Source: Ectocarpus siliculosus (Eukaryota; Sar; Phaeophyceae; Ectocarpales; Ectocarpaceae). Taken from it: a DNA stretch of 64,000 nucleotides. The stretch covers positions 68,694 to 132,693 of the forward strand of contig FN648574.1 of assembly GCA_000310025.1 (NCBI GenBank), given 5' to 3'. A program made the position numbers and the translations under genes. Of this stretch, positions 36,201-50,295 are shown one piece after another. The stretch's first letter is position 1. Every line of letters starts with the position of its first letter. The notes beneath the pieces were generated by a model. That model was not told the origin of the DNA, searched no databases, and worked only from the letters and a program-made list of their open reading frames with translations.

Positions 36201-39200
36201 CAACAAGAAATAAACCTGCCGGCATTTGACTACCCACACAAACAAACAAGGATGTCCCCTGCAGCAGTAAATGCCGAATTGGTGCCGTAGTCGAGACGCT
36301 ACAGCGCAGATCAAATCGGGTACTCCCTTGACAACTGAGGTAGCGGCGGCTTGCCCATGCCGTCTACACCGCTAAACTGAGACAGGGAGGCAATGGCGGC
36401 CAAGCTTCAACGGCGGCAGCCGCAGGAGAGGCAAGGGGTGCACATCCGGGCCACCAGGCTTCGTCGCTCGGGCCTGACATGTTGTACGCCATCGGCTGCA
36501 TCTGCGTTTGTCGGGGGAAGGTGCGACAAGCGATGCCTTTTCCCTGTACGGCTACCGCCCACCTAAGCCGAGCACAGGGAGAAAGATCGATTCTCGAAGC
36601 ACTTCCCAGGCGGCATATTCCATTGCACGGCCCAGTTTTGGCTGTAGGCTACTTGGTGGCTGTACTCGCCTTTCACGAGGTTTGCGAGCCAGAGCCCGAT
36701 AGAACGTTCATCAGCGTCAAGCATTCATCCTGTGTGACCCCGGCTGGTACATCAAAGAAGTACCCAAATGTGAGAGATTGCAACAGAGGAGATGGTATGA
36801 AATTTCACACTGACGAGTACAAGCTTTCGGTGCAAGGGTTTGCATCCGATCTCCTTAGGCTACCGCCCTCTCGTACATGTGCCTCCTCCTGTGTTTGTCC
36901 CTATCCGCTTGCCAATTAGTACGAAAAGCGCCCTCGAAGCGTTACACTCCGTCCCCCCCTCTCTGCGATGGGAGGCGCATCGCGGGAGCCCGGTGTCGAC
37001 TCTGTGCGCGCTCGATAAGACGCCGCTAGTGGTGACCGCTAGCACCGACAGCACCATAAGGCTATTCTCTCTCGCCGACGTCCAGGTGATTTTCAATGGT
37101 GGAAAACGTCCTGTTGTGTGACAGTTTGGTACAAAACTCAAGAGATTGTTTTGCGGGTGGCAAGCTCCTATCGAGGCAACGCATCTAGGCAACGTATGGC
37201 AACGTTGCCAAATTGCGCAAATGCTCTGTCTGCAAGTAAAACTAACCACTGCACCGAAGAAGCTCACCACTCGGGTAAATGCCTCTTACGTATTGTTTGA
37301 CCATTGGCGCCTTGCTGCAACATTAGGTGGGAGCTCAGCCGTTCAAAGCCGCCGGCACCCTAGGAGAAATTGATATGCGCGACACGGAAAGTGTGCGTAT
37401 CGATCGCGCCGAGATGTGAGAGGGGGTATGAATGAATTGTAGGCCAAAACCGACACATTTCCGCTTGCGCGATGAATCCTCCAAAGAAGGCCGTGTGTCC
37501 GCTTAGTCGCCCGGAAGAGTCTCCCCGCAAGCTTCTTCTACAGGAACTAGCGGTTGTTGATATTCAAAGAGTATACGACGGGCGCTTAACGATGCACACG
37601 TCGCTCGTGTTGCCGTGATAGAATCGGGACGAAAGATGAGTCACGACCAATTATTTCATTCGAAGTTCAATCTTTGCCCCAATCGGTTGCACCTCTCCCT
37701 CACTCCCAGCCGTACCTCATCCGCCCTGCCTACTCCGATTTTCTAGGTGGTCGTGCCCCAGCCTTACCGCTGTGGATGTCAGGCACGCCACAGAAATTGC
37801 GGCGTATCGCGCCTTCAGCAAGAAAATCTGCACCGAGTTAGAAGATCAGGTGATTGCACCCAGTCTCTTCACTCCTGCTGCACCATTTTCCACGGAACCC
37901 ACGCCCGGTGGAGTTGCTGGCGGAAACCTTCTGGCGACAAGTCAATCGGCAGCCAGCACGTCAGGCCGCGGGCCCAGCCACACCGCTTCCCTTCAGGAGA
38001 TAACCGAGCACGGGCGGCCGCCATCGATAGCCGATGATCAAAATGCGGATGGAACTACGTTCCTAACCACTGTGCAACAGGAGCCAGGAGGTGGTGCCGC
38101 TGACTTGGGTCACCATGGTGACACGGGCAACCAGAACAGCCTTTTTCCGGGCAGAGGGAACCATGGTAGTGTTCACGGGGCGTACTGTGCACCGGACGAC
38201 CGTTTCACTGGCGTAGTTGCAGCGCCGCTTGCTGCTGCTCCTTCTACCCAACTGGGAGCTGTCACCACCAAGAAAAACCTAGCCGGCGGCGGCAAGAGCG
38301 GCATGGGGGATCGCGATTGGCAAAAATTGATCGATGTCAACGCCGCAGACCTGGGATTTAGAAAGCCGTCGGCGACAGAGCTAGGGTCTACTGCGGCTAA
38401 GCCGGCCCGAGGCGAACTGGCGGCAGACGAAGCGGGCATTGTCGGACATTCGGGAGAGGGGGAGGCTCGGAGAGGACCGGGTAGCTTGTGGGACCGGGGA
38501 CAATCTCCGTCGGACTCCTTCGACAAGCAACGGATGACTCTCACAAGCGCCCGGTGAGCTGCCCACGAGAGTGTTGTTGTCGGCATGGCTGTTTCGGCCT
38601 CACGCCTGCCACACAACTGAAGGGTTCGTTTTGTGTTGTAAAGCTGAGAAGGCTAGAAGGCTGACTATACGTGGGCCATAGCCCCCCGTACCCCCCTCCT
38701 GCGTTCAGAGAGATTCGTCTTCTCTTCTCCCATTTCACCCATAAAGCGACAACACTACCCATGCCCTCTCACCGGCCACCGCCTGCTGCCAAAAACCAAC
38801 CCCTGCCAGCGCGGCCAAGAATCACCTGGGAAAGGTCCTCTACGGGAACATGTATCACGAGATCAAGTCCGGCGCCGCGTGCAACACCCTTGTCATGGAG
38901 TACGTTCACCGCAAGAACCCGCGGGGTGATGCCGTGATAGACACGGAGGCGTCTCCTTTCTTGAAGGACAACTTAACGGACAGCTTGCCTTCGTTAGCGG
39001 AACGACGGCGACGACAAAGACGCCAAGTCACCGGCGCTGCAAAGGCTTCCAAACCCGTCAACGGTGTCCCAGCTTCGGCAAAGAGCACCGGTGGAAGGGA
39101 CACTTTGCAGTCTTGTTCATGGTCGCGAACGGGTGGAGGCATTAACACCGGAACTTCTGCGAGCACGGATGAAGCTAGAGAAATGCTGGGGATAGCGCGT

Positions 39201-42200
39201 AGAACGGGGGAAGGAGGGTCTGCAGGGGAAACATCCGGTCCTAGCATCGCCGAGAATCAAGAACAAACGCAGCAGACCTTAGAAGAATGGCACGGACACC
39301 CTCAAACCGACACAGACAGTGCAAACGGAGGGCTTCCCAAAAGCGATAGTGGCGTGAACAACAGTGACGACAACGCAGGAAAGCGGGTGCAACGCCGCCC
39401 TCGCTACAAGTCACCTGTTAGCAGTGGTTCTAACATACGAAACATCGGAAATAGGGCAGCGCCCACCGATCAAGATCATACCGAATCTCGGAGAAGCGTC
39501 AGGGGAACGGAGCCTCAACATGTACACGCCGAATCACCCATCCTTGCCGCAGGGCGAAACCGGGCCCCTATCAAACAAGAAGACGCTCCCTACCAACAGG
39601 GAGGCAACCGTTTCGGCAGCATAGACAGACCAGTTGCTGGTAGTGACAGAGATGGAAGAGCAAGACGGCGAAGGGGTGCGGGGATAAAGGAAGATGATGA
39701 GGCAGCGGGCGGTGGCTCGTCCTCTTCACGGATGGATTTGCGGCAGAGGCAAAGACACATCACGACCAGTGCGTCGCTCACGACACTCTCGCTGCAAGAG
39801 ATGGAACAACGAAAAGCTTCTTCTGGAAGCCGGGGTGCCGGCGAAGACTCTTTGGATAGGTGCGTAGCGGGGGGAATGCGATTACCCTTTATTCGACCTG
39901 GTGTAGGATGGAGGCCAACCAACATACAGAACACTATCCGTTTCTACGTTAACTGCCTGCCGATACTACAAACTACATCGAGTTGCCGTAGAAATGTGGG
40001 TGTTTAACGTACAAGTTCCGCCTTCTTGTTTCTGTCCGATCCTTTTTGTGACTGTGTTTTTTGCAACAACTACTGTATATCACATTCTGGTTTGATTTGG
40101 GGCAGGACATACCTGTACTTTTCAAAAGCTCTCGACGGAGCCTCCTTACATCGGGCTGCCCAGCCCTTCGCTTCTTGGATCAATATCAGTTCATTCCGTT
40201 CGTGTATGCTGCTGTCGTTTCTTCTGTACGCGTCGGTCGCATGCCGTCCTCATGCAACAAACGCACTAGCCTTCTCTACCTCAAGTTAGAGCCTGGAGAT
40301 ACGCTGAGCTCAGGAGGACGTACATTGACGAAGTGTGCCTCCGTGCCGTCTGTGGATCTCAAGGAGCGCTGGAAGGAGATGCAGGTGACTAATTGTGATT
40401 GATCGGGTTGATCTTCTCAGTATCTCAACACTCGCCAGTTAGCCCTCGAGGCATGGCCCAGTCGTCCCCCCATAAACTGACATTCATTCTCCATCTCCAC
40501 GTTGGACGACGTGGTTTTTCCTGTCGTTGTTTTTGGGCCCCTTGGGCCCCTGGGCCTTGTACATCAATGTGGTGCGAACATTCCACAAGTCCAATGGCAG
40601 CTTGCTACTGGTTGGTGGAGTTATTATCTTCCACGTACCAGAAGAGTCTACACTACCTTCAAGCAGCCACTAAGTAGCGCTCTTGGATCTCGGACCTCAA
40701 TCTAAGCACTTGACCAATGTTCCAATCTCCATACCCACTCGTCTCTCGATGTTTCTCCTCCCGATAAGGAACGGTTTGATAACGCCATATCTCCGTGTCA
40801 CCTGGATGGTTCCGCGACTACGACGGACGGGAGCACGCTCAAGTCGCAGGTATCACTCGTACGTGATCGGTTGAGAGGGGGGGTATTTGCCTTAGGGTCG
40901 TTGGTTTTCCGCTGCGCACCACGGACCGCGAAGAAGGTCGAATCGAACAAACTCGAACAGTAGTGAAGGGAAGATGCATATACGCCAGCAATGAAATCGG
41001 CAAGGCACTGGCAAAAACAGTCTCGCTTCATGTTCACTGCCCGTGTGCATGCTGTTGGGTCTTGTAGTTGGTGCAGTTTCATCTCCCGGAGGTACACAAC
41101 ATGTTTTCGGTCGTCCGCTGCGTCTGGTTGAGACCGGGGTGTGTGTGGGCTGGATAGACAGCACCTGAAGACAACGCCCGTTTGTGTGCACCAGCAGAGA
41201 ACCCCTCTCACGGCAAAGTTTGCTCGTAAAGATTGAAATCGCCCTTGCGCGCATCATCCTCTGCTATCACCAACCATACGATGCACTCAAGGTCTTGCTG
41301 CGCCGGCTCCCCGTCAACTCGGCCCTACAATATTCGCTTGTATTCTCGTGCCCTTCTTCGTCCCGGAATTACCCAATATTTCTCTTCAACAAGCAACTTT
41401 ATTTTGCACATGCTTTGGTACATGTATCTCAAGAACCGCCTGAAACCGTGCCCTGGGAGGCAAGGCTCTCAACGAAACCTCAACGAGAACGCACGGTCAC
41501 ACAATAAGCTCGACCGGTCTTCCTCTGTTGTCGGTGTCAGAGGCGACTTCGTGGGGGTTAGGTGTGGCATTCTCAACGGTTGTAGAGGGCGTGGCCGCTA
41601 CGGTGCCGAAGGTGGCCGCCCGTCACAACCACATGCTACAACGAGGAAACTTTCTGACTGAAAGATTAAGACAGCCATTGTAGTACTTCACTGAGGCAGA
41701 CATGGCTATTCACCTATTGCTGCACACTGCCTCTTTTCTCTCTGTCTCTGGTGATGCCATCGTCGACATTGTTTCTTACCGGTAGCAGACAAAATCCTCG
41801 GTAGGCGCGTACATCCGTCGTCGAGTACATCCGTCGGAAGGATCATTGGGGTCGAGGTTCGAAGAGACTAACGAGTCCCTTCTTGGCGTGGCCAACTTTG
41901 GGACGTACACCAGAAGCGAGGTGGAAACTCTGGGCGGAGTCTTCCTATTGTGCGCCAGGTAAGAACGACAATGGCAGATCTTTTTCGGTATCCCAACCTC
42001 GAGGCGCAGTATGGCGTTGTCCGCTTCGGGAACCAAGCGCAGAACTCATCCTGGGTAAGATCACGTGTGGCATGCTTAGCGTTCGGCATATGGTCGACAG
42101 GGACCGAGGTGGAAGTCGGTAGGCACGTTCCCGGGTTCGCAAAAACGTTGAGGGCAACAAAGTTCATCCAATGATTTCCGTATTCGTTCGGACCCACGCG

Positions 42201-42784
42201 TGTACCCCTTGCATCCCCTCCAACGTTCACCGGGGTGTAGGGAGGGGTTCCACTTCACGTACGACATGTGGCGAAAGGCCATGCTAAGCAACAACGGGGT
42301 TCGGGTTCTCAAGGGTCTTCAGTTTGGCATGCTGGACGAGGACAACGACGGTGAAGTATCCTTGGCCGACATCACCAGGGCGGTCTTCCGGAGGGCGGGC
42401 AGCCGAGACATTCATCGCATTCGTCGATTCCTGGAGGTGCTCGATGTGGAAAGTGACGGCATAGTCAACTGTGTACTACTGTTTTGGGAGCCTTCTAAGC
42501 GGCTTGAGCCATGGTGTGTTCCGTCAAGCGACTGACACGCGGCAATTTACCGACGTGTGGGCTAGTACGCTCTGAACACCTAACCTCCGAGGAAGGGTCA
42601 AGTTTTACTCCATTTTACGTAAACCCCGCCGCCCCAACCGTTTCATCTTGTCAGTTGTGGCTAAACAGAGAGCGGCAGAAGCACCAACGACGTCAAGTGA
42701 ACAAGGCCCTCAAAGAGACGCGAGGTACCACGGTCCAACTTGCTGCTGGCACGAAAATGCGCGCTTCAAATTTCCGCCAACCAG
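27276..42784 (+). CDS. Giant WD40-repeat / EF-hand protein (WDR49/WDR64-like)
   Basis: Many phase-consistent GT/AG exons: 27276-27402, 27673-27793, 28222-28347, 28892-28970, 29358-29500, 30098-30172, 30518-30671, 30960-31144, 31471-31551, 31905-32075, 32214-32339, 32820-32970, 33397-33596, 33817-34074, 34394-34845, 35267-35399, 35544-36112, 36920-37085, 37327-37415, 37783-38553, 38810-39859, 40106 to about 40384, about 40700-40849, 41786-41958, 42241-42470, 42655-42784. The N-terminal part resembles a degenerate EF-hand region (WVKGGTFGVTKELFLGIML, VLAWEQFTTFWVEA). WD-type blades follow: ISSTDHAISVWHYN, ATCAFDKTVRLWD, IIASTGQHLRFWN, ATAAGGEIRLWH, VTGSAGGWIEVWE, VTASTDSTIRLFS. Low-complexity inserts fill 34540-34845, 35640-36000 and 38940-39859. 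A C-terminal EF-hand loop reads DEDNDGEVSLAD, then a weaker DVESDGIVNF. Such proteins are scaffolds, some ciliary. Start, end and the junctions at 27.8-28.2, 29.5-30.1 and 40.2-40.8 kb are unresolved; two adjacent genes cannot be excluded. Confidence 0.78.
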
Positions 42785-45453
42785 GTACGACTGGAGAGTT
42801 GACTAGCGTGGGGAAGTGGGCCTTTCGGTGCTGCAAGTGAGCTATGTGCGACCTTTGTAATTTCTCTCACCGAGGCGGTGATGGAGTGAGAACCATGTGC
42901 GTGTGGGAACTCATGACAAATAAGGGGAATATTCATGCTTCGATACCCTGACAGGATTTGTTTGCGTAGAAATTGGTATCCGACACGATGTTGTTGTTGT
43001 TGTCTTCACATTAAAACCGTTCCTATCTCCAGTACCTCCCTTTACCCGTACTGATCTAACACTCGATGCTGTCGATTCCCATGGTCACAGCCTAACTTAC
43101 CCTAATAACGGTATTCTCAAATGCCGTGAAGATTATTAATGTTTGGCGAGTGGCGACGCCCTCTGCATCCTCTGCATCTGATTTTCTCCTTTGCTCGGAA
43201 GACGAAGAAGGACAGTGCCCTGGAAACGACGAGTAACCATGTGCCGCCTCTATCAAGAACAAAAATGTATTGCACCCTTGGCACGTTCAAACCCCATCAG
43301 AATTCGTGCTTGTTTACATTTGTGTTCTCTCGAAGGTGCGAGGCGCCTTCTTCGATAGTTTAACCCAATACGTGACGGGCCAAAGTCCCTTTTTTCCGAC
43401 AAGCAAGCAGTTTTTGCCAGTTCCTGTGTGGGTGCAACGTCGCAAGTAGAAACCCGCACCCATCTAGCACACATGTAGCGGCACGGCGGGAGTCAAAGAT
43501 AACATCCCACGTAGAAATCACTACATCGCTGTCGATCGTATAACTTCAATTCGCTCGCCCCCTTAAATTATCTTTTTTGGACTCGTGTCACCACAGGCTC
43601 TGAGGGCTTCGCATCGCCTCGAGAACAACGAGGTACCAGATTGAGCTCCTCTACAACGCCGGCGCCACTATCACCCGTAGACTCCGCATAGCCTTTGGCG
43701 TTCGTATGCCTGTTCTGACCCAGAAATTGTCCTGCCAGAGCGGTCCCGAAGCCTATCCACAATTTTACGGTTTACATAGCTGTTGGCCCGTCTCACAGGG
43801 CATGTGTTTGCTTGGATGTCTAGAGTCACGCACACCGAAATCATGCCCCAAGTCAGACCGCCCGCAACCCCGGGTGTGCACTGGACATAGTGCCTGGCCT
43901 GACCAAGGCATCCTCTACGAATGATGCCCTCGGGTGGAGACTTGGAACATTGCAGTTTTATGAGGAAAGGGAGCAGTTATTCCACAGGAGAAGCGGAAGC
44001 CTTGAAACTGCTAGCTCTATGAACAGGGGGGGGGTCTACTACGTTTTTTTTGTGTCGTACACAAGTGATGTGCGTTCAATGTAGAGTAATATTATTGCTC
44101 CCTTTCAGTACATGATCAAGCCAAGTGCAAAGGCCCGGCTGTGCCCTTGTGCACTCCACGTCCCCTCTTGGTTTAATGCGTCGAGAAGTTGTACAAGATA
44201 CGCCATGCCTTCAGCAAGCATGCACTTGTATGCCTACGGCTGACGTTTTCAGCGATGACGTGCTCAGAGAAGAAAGGCCTGGGCAAAACGAACAGAACAA
44301 AACTGCAAGCTCAGCAACATGGAGGCCCAGTGATGAGGAAAAACATGCACCCACGTACAACGATTTTTTTAGGCTCACGTGTTCATGTCACACAATGCTT
44401 GTGTGCTGCGCTCTCTCTCAGCCGAAAGCATGAACACCCCGCCGGTCCGGCTGTAAAGACTGAGCCGTCCGCGTGCTCTGACACTCAAACCGACATCCAT
44501 CACTCTTTGCGGTCCGCTTGGAATTTAAATATAGTTGCTTGAAGAAAAAATTACGATGTTCAATGGTGCAGCGTTCCCTCCCTGACAGACCAGATTCGAA
44601 ACGATGTTCCTCCACCAGCGGTGCTCGTCGCTAACGCAGCGACCCTCTAGTTTCCTACAAACCTACACGGTTTCTTCCGAGAGCTCAGGACATGCCACGA
44701 AAGATTCGGAGGCATGCGCTTGGTTAGTCGCCCACGCCTGGCTCTTGCGCGATGGTAAGAAGGCCCTGAAAGTTGGAAGAGCCTCAAAACAAACAAGAAA
44801 CGCACGATAGGCTGCATAGCGCAAGCGTGTCCCTGAAAAGATCATTCACATGTAGGGAAGACGTGTCTCGCAGTCACGTTCCATTTACGGGCTTGCTGGA
44901 CGATGCCACCGCTGCGGCAAGGACAGAAGAAATCAACAACCCCAAAAATCACATTTGTCTCGTTCACGTTTCGAAGAACGGCCGGGACCAATCGTCGAGC
45001 TCACTGGCTTCACAAAGCGAGAACGAAGCTTGCAAATTTTTATGTCCCGGTGATGCCACTGCACAAAGAACGCGCGTGCTCGTGTTCGTTCGTTCGTTAG
45101 TTCGTTCGTTCGTTCGTATGTTTCTATCTCATGCTCGTGACTTTGCAAACGACCACGGTTTTGCGACATCGCCAAAAACCTTGAAAATCCCTAGGCATGG
45201 AGGTACCGACGGTACCTTTGGGCGAAGACAACGTAAACGCAGCTGCACCACAGAAAAACATCACAACAGAAAATATTTCAGCAAGCATGCCCTTTTGCCT
45301 GTGGGTTCTCCCTAAACACCGCCAACTCCCGAAAACCGCCACAGTACAGATAGAATGCACAACAGTAAACTCAAGAACCAAGCAGGTGGACACCGTATCC
45401 CTTCCACCCCTCCTAATCTAAAAAACGGTGCACGAGTAGCAAGATGCATCAAA
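42785..45453. other. Region between convergent WD40 and RecQ genes
   Basis: It follows the last recognised WD40/EF-hand exon (plus) and the RecQ stop (minus). It probably holds one or two further 3' exons and the 3' UTRs; a splice donor at 42785 shows the coding region continues. The long plus-strand frame at 44773-45315 spans a TTCG microsatellite and has no protein signature. Nothing else was recognised. Confidence 0.4.
45084..45117. repeat. (TTCG)n microsatellite
   Basis: About eight TTCG units with one interruption (TTAG) lie in the intergenic region near the 3' end of the RecQ gene. Confidence 0.9.
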
Positions 45454-48400
45454 TCAGAGCACGCGAGCAGCAGCGGTGGCGATGGCAACCGCTTCCTCGG
45501 CCCTTGCCAACAGCGCCGGGAACGGGTGGTTCGCGCAGCACCCGAAGGACCCCAGCTGCGCGAGCTTCAGTTTTCCTATTCGAGGGCTGCGGATCCCAGC
45601 CGCAAACCTCGCCAGCAAGTAGGCGTCGTCGCAGGGGATGACTCGGTTGTCGTCCCCTCCGCCCGGTTCCAAAAGGAGATCAAGAACGCCCGCTCGCCAA
45701 CGTTCGTCGATTTCCTCTTCCGAGACCTGCCCGCGTTCGAAGGAAGGGTTACGGACATCATTGCGACGATTTTACGTGGGGTAAAAATGTGACGTACGCT
45801 CATGCGTTGACACCATCATGCATGGGAACAAAAAAAAAAACATCACTAAACAACACACTCGGTCTTCTTGTTTCCCCAAGTTCTCCTGCAAGTGCCCTGG
45901 GGTCTGACTTGAATGCACCAGCGTCCTTGATCCAATTTCTCAGCAGACAAAGCGACCCGACCATACTTCGCGAGCGTGCAAAAGAAATTGACGGGGGGTG
46001 GCGGGGTACGTACTGGTGTCCTCTAGTGCATCAGATATGCCCCCCTCCGATGTTTCTCAAGCGCTGGTCGTTGGTAAAAATCATTGATGAGGGGAAAGGC
46101 CACCTCAGGGGGGGAGGCGGTACCAAGGCCACCGAAACCGAAAAACAACGGACCAATAGTCGGTGAAAATAAGCTGGGATAGAGCTACCACGGGACGCGG
46201 AAAAAAATCCGTGCCGCCCGCTCCTGTCTGATTTGGCACAGCAAACGCAAGGATGACGACCAGCTTCTGGATGATCCCTGTGAAACGTACCCTGGGCTGG
46301 CGAAATCGCTCCGTCCCGGCATTGTAGGAATGCGAAGTCAATGGTCTAACAACTACGGCATGTGTTTACATGAGTACACCCCCCCACACACACGCTCATT
46401 CCTCCCGGGAGCATTGGCCGTGACCGCACCTGCGGAGGCGTTAAAACGTCGGAGAGGAGGGGAGCGCCACGTTCTGCTACGGCAACGGCGGCGGCAGCTC
46501 TCTCGTTCGCCACGGCTTCTGATATCGTTGCCTCCGAGTCGCCGAAGTACTCGGAGAGCCCCGAGCTCACCGCAGTCCCCTCCTGGCTGCACAGTATCTC
46601 CATCACCTTTGGAATACACCGTAAACAACACAAGTTCGGAGGGTCACTTCCGGCCAGCCTCGTGTACGACCTACGGATCAAAACTGCCAGAGACATTTAT
46701 TCGACATCAAAGTGGTCCTTTATTGGCGAACGGCTGACTCTTGGGAGGGGCACGCCATCTGCGCCCTCGAACACGACTGAGTCAAATTGGCACGGGTGAC
46801 TCTGGAATCTCATGTCAACAATAGTGCAAACTCTTCCAGGACCATGCCTGTCGTGCGGTTGCGTGCGTTGGTTTACCCTGCAGGGCCAGTTGGCCCCAAT
46901 ACGGCACGAGGTGAAAGTACACAAACAGGTGTCCATATAAAGAAGAAAGTCACGCTAACCACTGAAACCCGACCCAACCGTCGATTGACACGCTCATTGG
47001 CAACGCGAAATCCCCAAGTGCCCCATCCATTATCGCCACGCGTTTCTCTAGGGCTTCCTTTCTACTGGCTGCAGTGAGTCCTTTCGTTGTGTGCATGCCG
47101 CTCTTTCTTCATTTCGAACCCTCGAACAACATCAGGGTGGACCCGCTACACTCGTTTCAGCGCTGTCGCGTGGGTAGCTGTTCCCTGACAGCAAACTCAG
47201 CCGCTGGACGTGTCATGCCAGGGGGATTTACAAGTGTGCGGGTAGACAGGCAGGGTCTATTTGTCCCACCTGAGTTACCCCTAAGGCAAAACCTCCACTA
47301 ATGGCAGCAGCTGAGCAGCAGCCCAAGCGACAGTATGACACCAACACGTCGTTTGCAGTCCTGTTTCCTAGCATGAAACGACACACATGCACCATCTAGG
47401 CGTGTTTACACACATATCCAGGCGTGGTTGATCGGGTAGGCAACAGTGGGGGGGGCTGCAGCTCGAACGATGGGGTTGGTTCCAGTGTTCACTGTGTCTG
47501 CCAAAACCCGACCAGGTACTTCCTGGACCTACCCGGGGGCAAATAAGAAATGCGTATCAATGCAAAAACCATTTGAAACATCATTGGAACGAGCGGGCCT
47601 GAAAAGGCCCTACAACTCGGGAACAATTCGTGAAACCGTACGAACATTTCTGGGTTTCCCCAGAAGATTCTGAGTGTTTGGGTCTTACGGTGTCGAGTCT
47701 TCCGAGCTCTCGATCCTGCAAGTCCATGGCCATCGCGTGCAGATCCCTGGATAGAGCCTGGGCTTGCTCCCGACTGGCGGGCCGGCGGAGCACCTGATTT
47801 AACCGGGGTTTCATGGGGCTCGGTGTCGAGATTTTCGGATGGAGGTGTTGACCAGTGCCGTCGACTACGTAAGGTTCTTGGGAAAGAGGCAGGGCGGTCG
47901 AGCACAGAACCCGGGCTGTCAAAACGCTAACCCAAAGCCGGTAGTAAATATGCGCACAAACACCCGTGGTGCATGCAACAGCAAAATCGAAGTTCGGATA
48001 CGATGTGAAACGTACTGCCGGGTTGTTCGATGCCAGATGCCAGAAAACAGGCACTATGCCAAACGCAATTGGTACCAGCAGCGACAGGTTGCGAAAGAAG
48101 GCCAGAAAACAAAACACGTAGGCCGAGAGGAGGAGGAGGTAAACCCGCCATCCCCTTTTGCAAGCGTCGCGGGAAACGTACCTGGAACCTGGCCCTGACT
48201 TTGCCAGGCTTGCCCAGCGCGATCAAGCCCTCATACGTCATTCCGGACAGCATGCGCGCGATCTGGGGTCAACGCAGATGGCAAACATCACGGAAGGGAG
48301 AAGGGGGACACGAGGTGCTCGAGTTGAGCGGAGCAGCACCACGATCGGGCTGGAGCCTACACGCAGCCCTCGGTTGTGCCAACGGGCTGTCCTAAGCTTC

Positions 48401-50243
48401 GGAAACTTGCTCAGAAACCACGCTCGCGTTCGGCACACGTCTCTTGGGTTCTCACCACGACCGCGCAGGCGATGGTGATGGCGAGTTCACCCACTCTACC
48501 TACCGCGGACCTCCGTCAGGTCGACTGGTACCCCCACCGGGACCCTATATTCATGCCTCCCACCTGCTGTATAGGAACACCCAGCGCTTCAGCGGTTTCA
48601 TCCACGCGCAGGGTTGCCCACTTCGCGTTGGCGCGCTTCTGCTTGAGCTTCGTGTCAGCCATCCCCAGCGCGGCAACCCACCTGTCGCGAGGATGCACCC
48701 GAACCCAACGTTCGCGGGGAAACCACCAACACCATTCAGACAGAGCGCGAGGCTCATGAGGGCGACACATTGCCCCTTCTCCACAGATACGTAGAACGCA
48801 TGGGCTACCTTTTTCGCACCGATGGCACTCAATCTCTTCAGGGCGGGTACTCTAGGAATCGCATGTTTGCGGGGAAACAAATCAGACCCTGCCCCATCCG
48901 CCCTCCGAAAAGAGTACTAATGCCGGAGAAGCATCGCCCCCCCCGCTCTCTCCCTCGCGGACGTAGTGTCGCCGGTATCACGACGCGAGTACGTCTTTCG
49001 CGGGCCCAAGGCTCATGTTCACTGTTGCTCTGTGGGGTATCAACACCCACTCCATGTTCAACGGTCTTGCACGTACCACAGGTCGTGTCGGGACGCTTGA
49101 TCGGGCATCACAAACCAAGGGCTAGATCTGACATATTGAAAAAGACTGCTTGCAAGCCTCGATGCCAAAGTTGGTGGCGTTGTCTGCTCACTCTCTTGGC
49201 ATGTCGCCAATTGCCTCCTCCGTTCCATCGTCAAGGATAGCCATCCCGGCGTCCAACAACTGGACGTCCGCCGTTTCGAAGTACGGCGTTAGCTCTCGCA
49301 CGAGGCCTCTGATCTGGAGATGGGCCACTAGGGTCTTGAGCACCAGGTCTTTTGTGTCCAGCATCTGGTTCAACAGATTCGACGCTATTTCAGTATGGAG
49401 AAGAGAGGGAAAAAATGCGTGTTTTGTCGTCGTGTGCATCGTGGTTGGACCAAGAGGGCAGACTAGCTTGACGCTGTCCGTACGCCTCGAAGTAAGCTCC
49501 GCGGAGTAGTACTCGTGCGCTCCGTGGTTGCGTATGTAACTCGGGATACCCTCTCCCCTTCTCCAGCATCCTTGCTTTCTCCACGACAAGAACACCCCCC
49601 CGCCCGCCGCCTTTCTCTCGATCTCTCCCTCTCATTCTCTATCTCTCTTACCAACACAAACACAAACATTCGTTAGCCGATTAGCGCGGTCAAAGCTGTT
49701 AAACAAAGAAGCACACGCAGCACACACGCACACGTCCCACTACCACCCCTCCTGCTCCCGCAGCACCTGCGACAGGTCGTAGAAGTTGAAGTCAGCCTCG
49801 TCCTCCCCGCTGGCGAAAATGGCCCGAAGCAGACCCCGCACTGCCGCCTCGCTAGGAGTTCCACCGTAGATCATAGACCTAAGGACGGGGAGGTCTGCAG
49901 CGGACACGAGAGTCGTACAGGAGGCGCGTTCCCCGTCTCTGCCTGCCCTCCCCACCTGCGACAACGTGGGAGGAGTTGGAATGATAGGGAGGCAGGGGGG
50001 AGAGGATCAAACGCCTCGCAGGCCGTTTTGTCAACTATGTAGTCATCTGCCGCGTGTCCTGGCTCTTCCTTCCATCCCCATGGGTGGGCCAAGCGGAGCG
50101 GGGCGGCGGGGGGAGTCACGCCAGGAAACAAGCGCATATCACACACGGGCCCACTGGTCGCACAGCAGCCTAATACTCCCGCGCGGACAGCAAAATCACA
50201 AGAACGAAATAACCCCGGCTACGACAGCGACGACAATAACAAT

Positions 50244-50295
<52 letters not shown>

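Noticed and set aside
44773-45315. Plus-strand open frame of 180 codons
   Set aside because: It crosses the TTCG microsatellite, lacks any domain, and lies between convergent genes.
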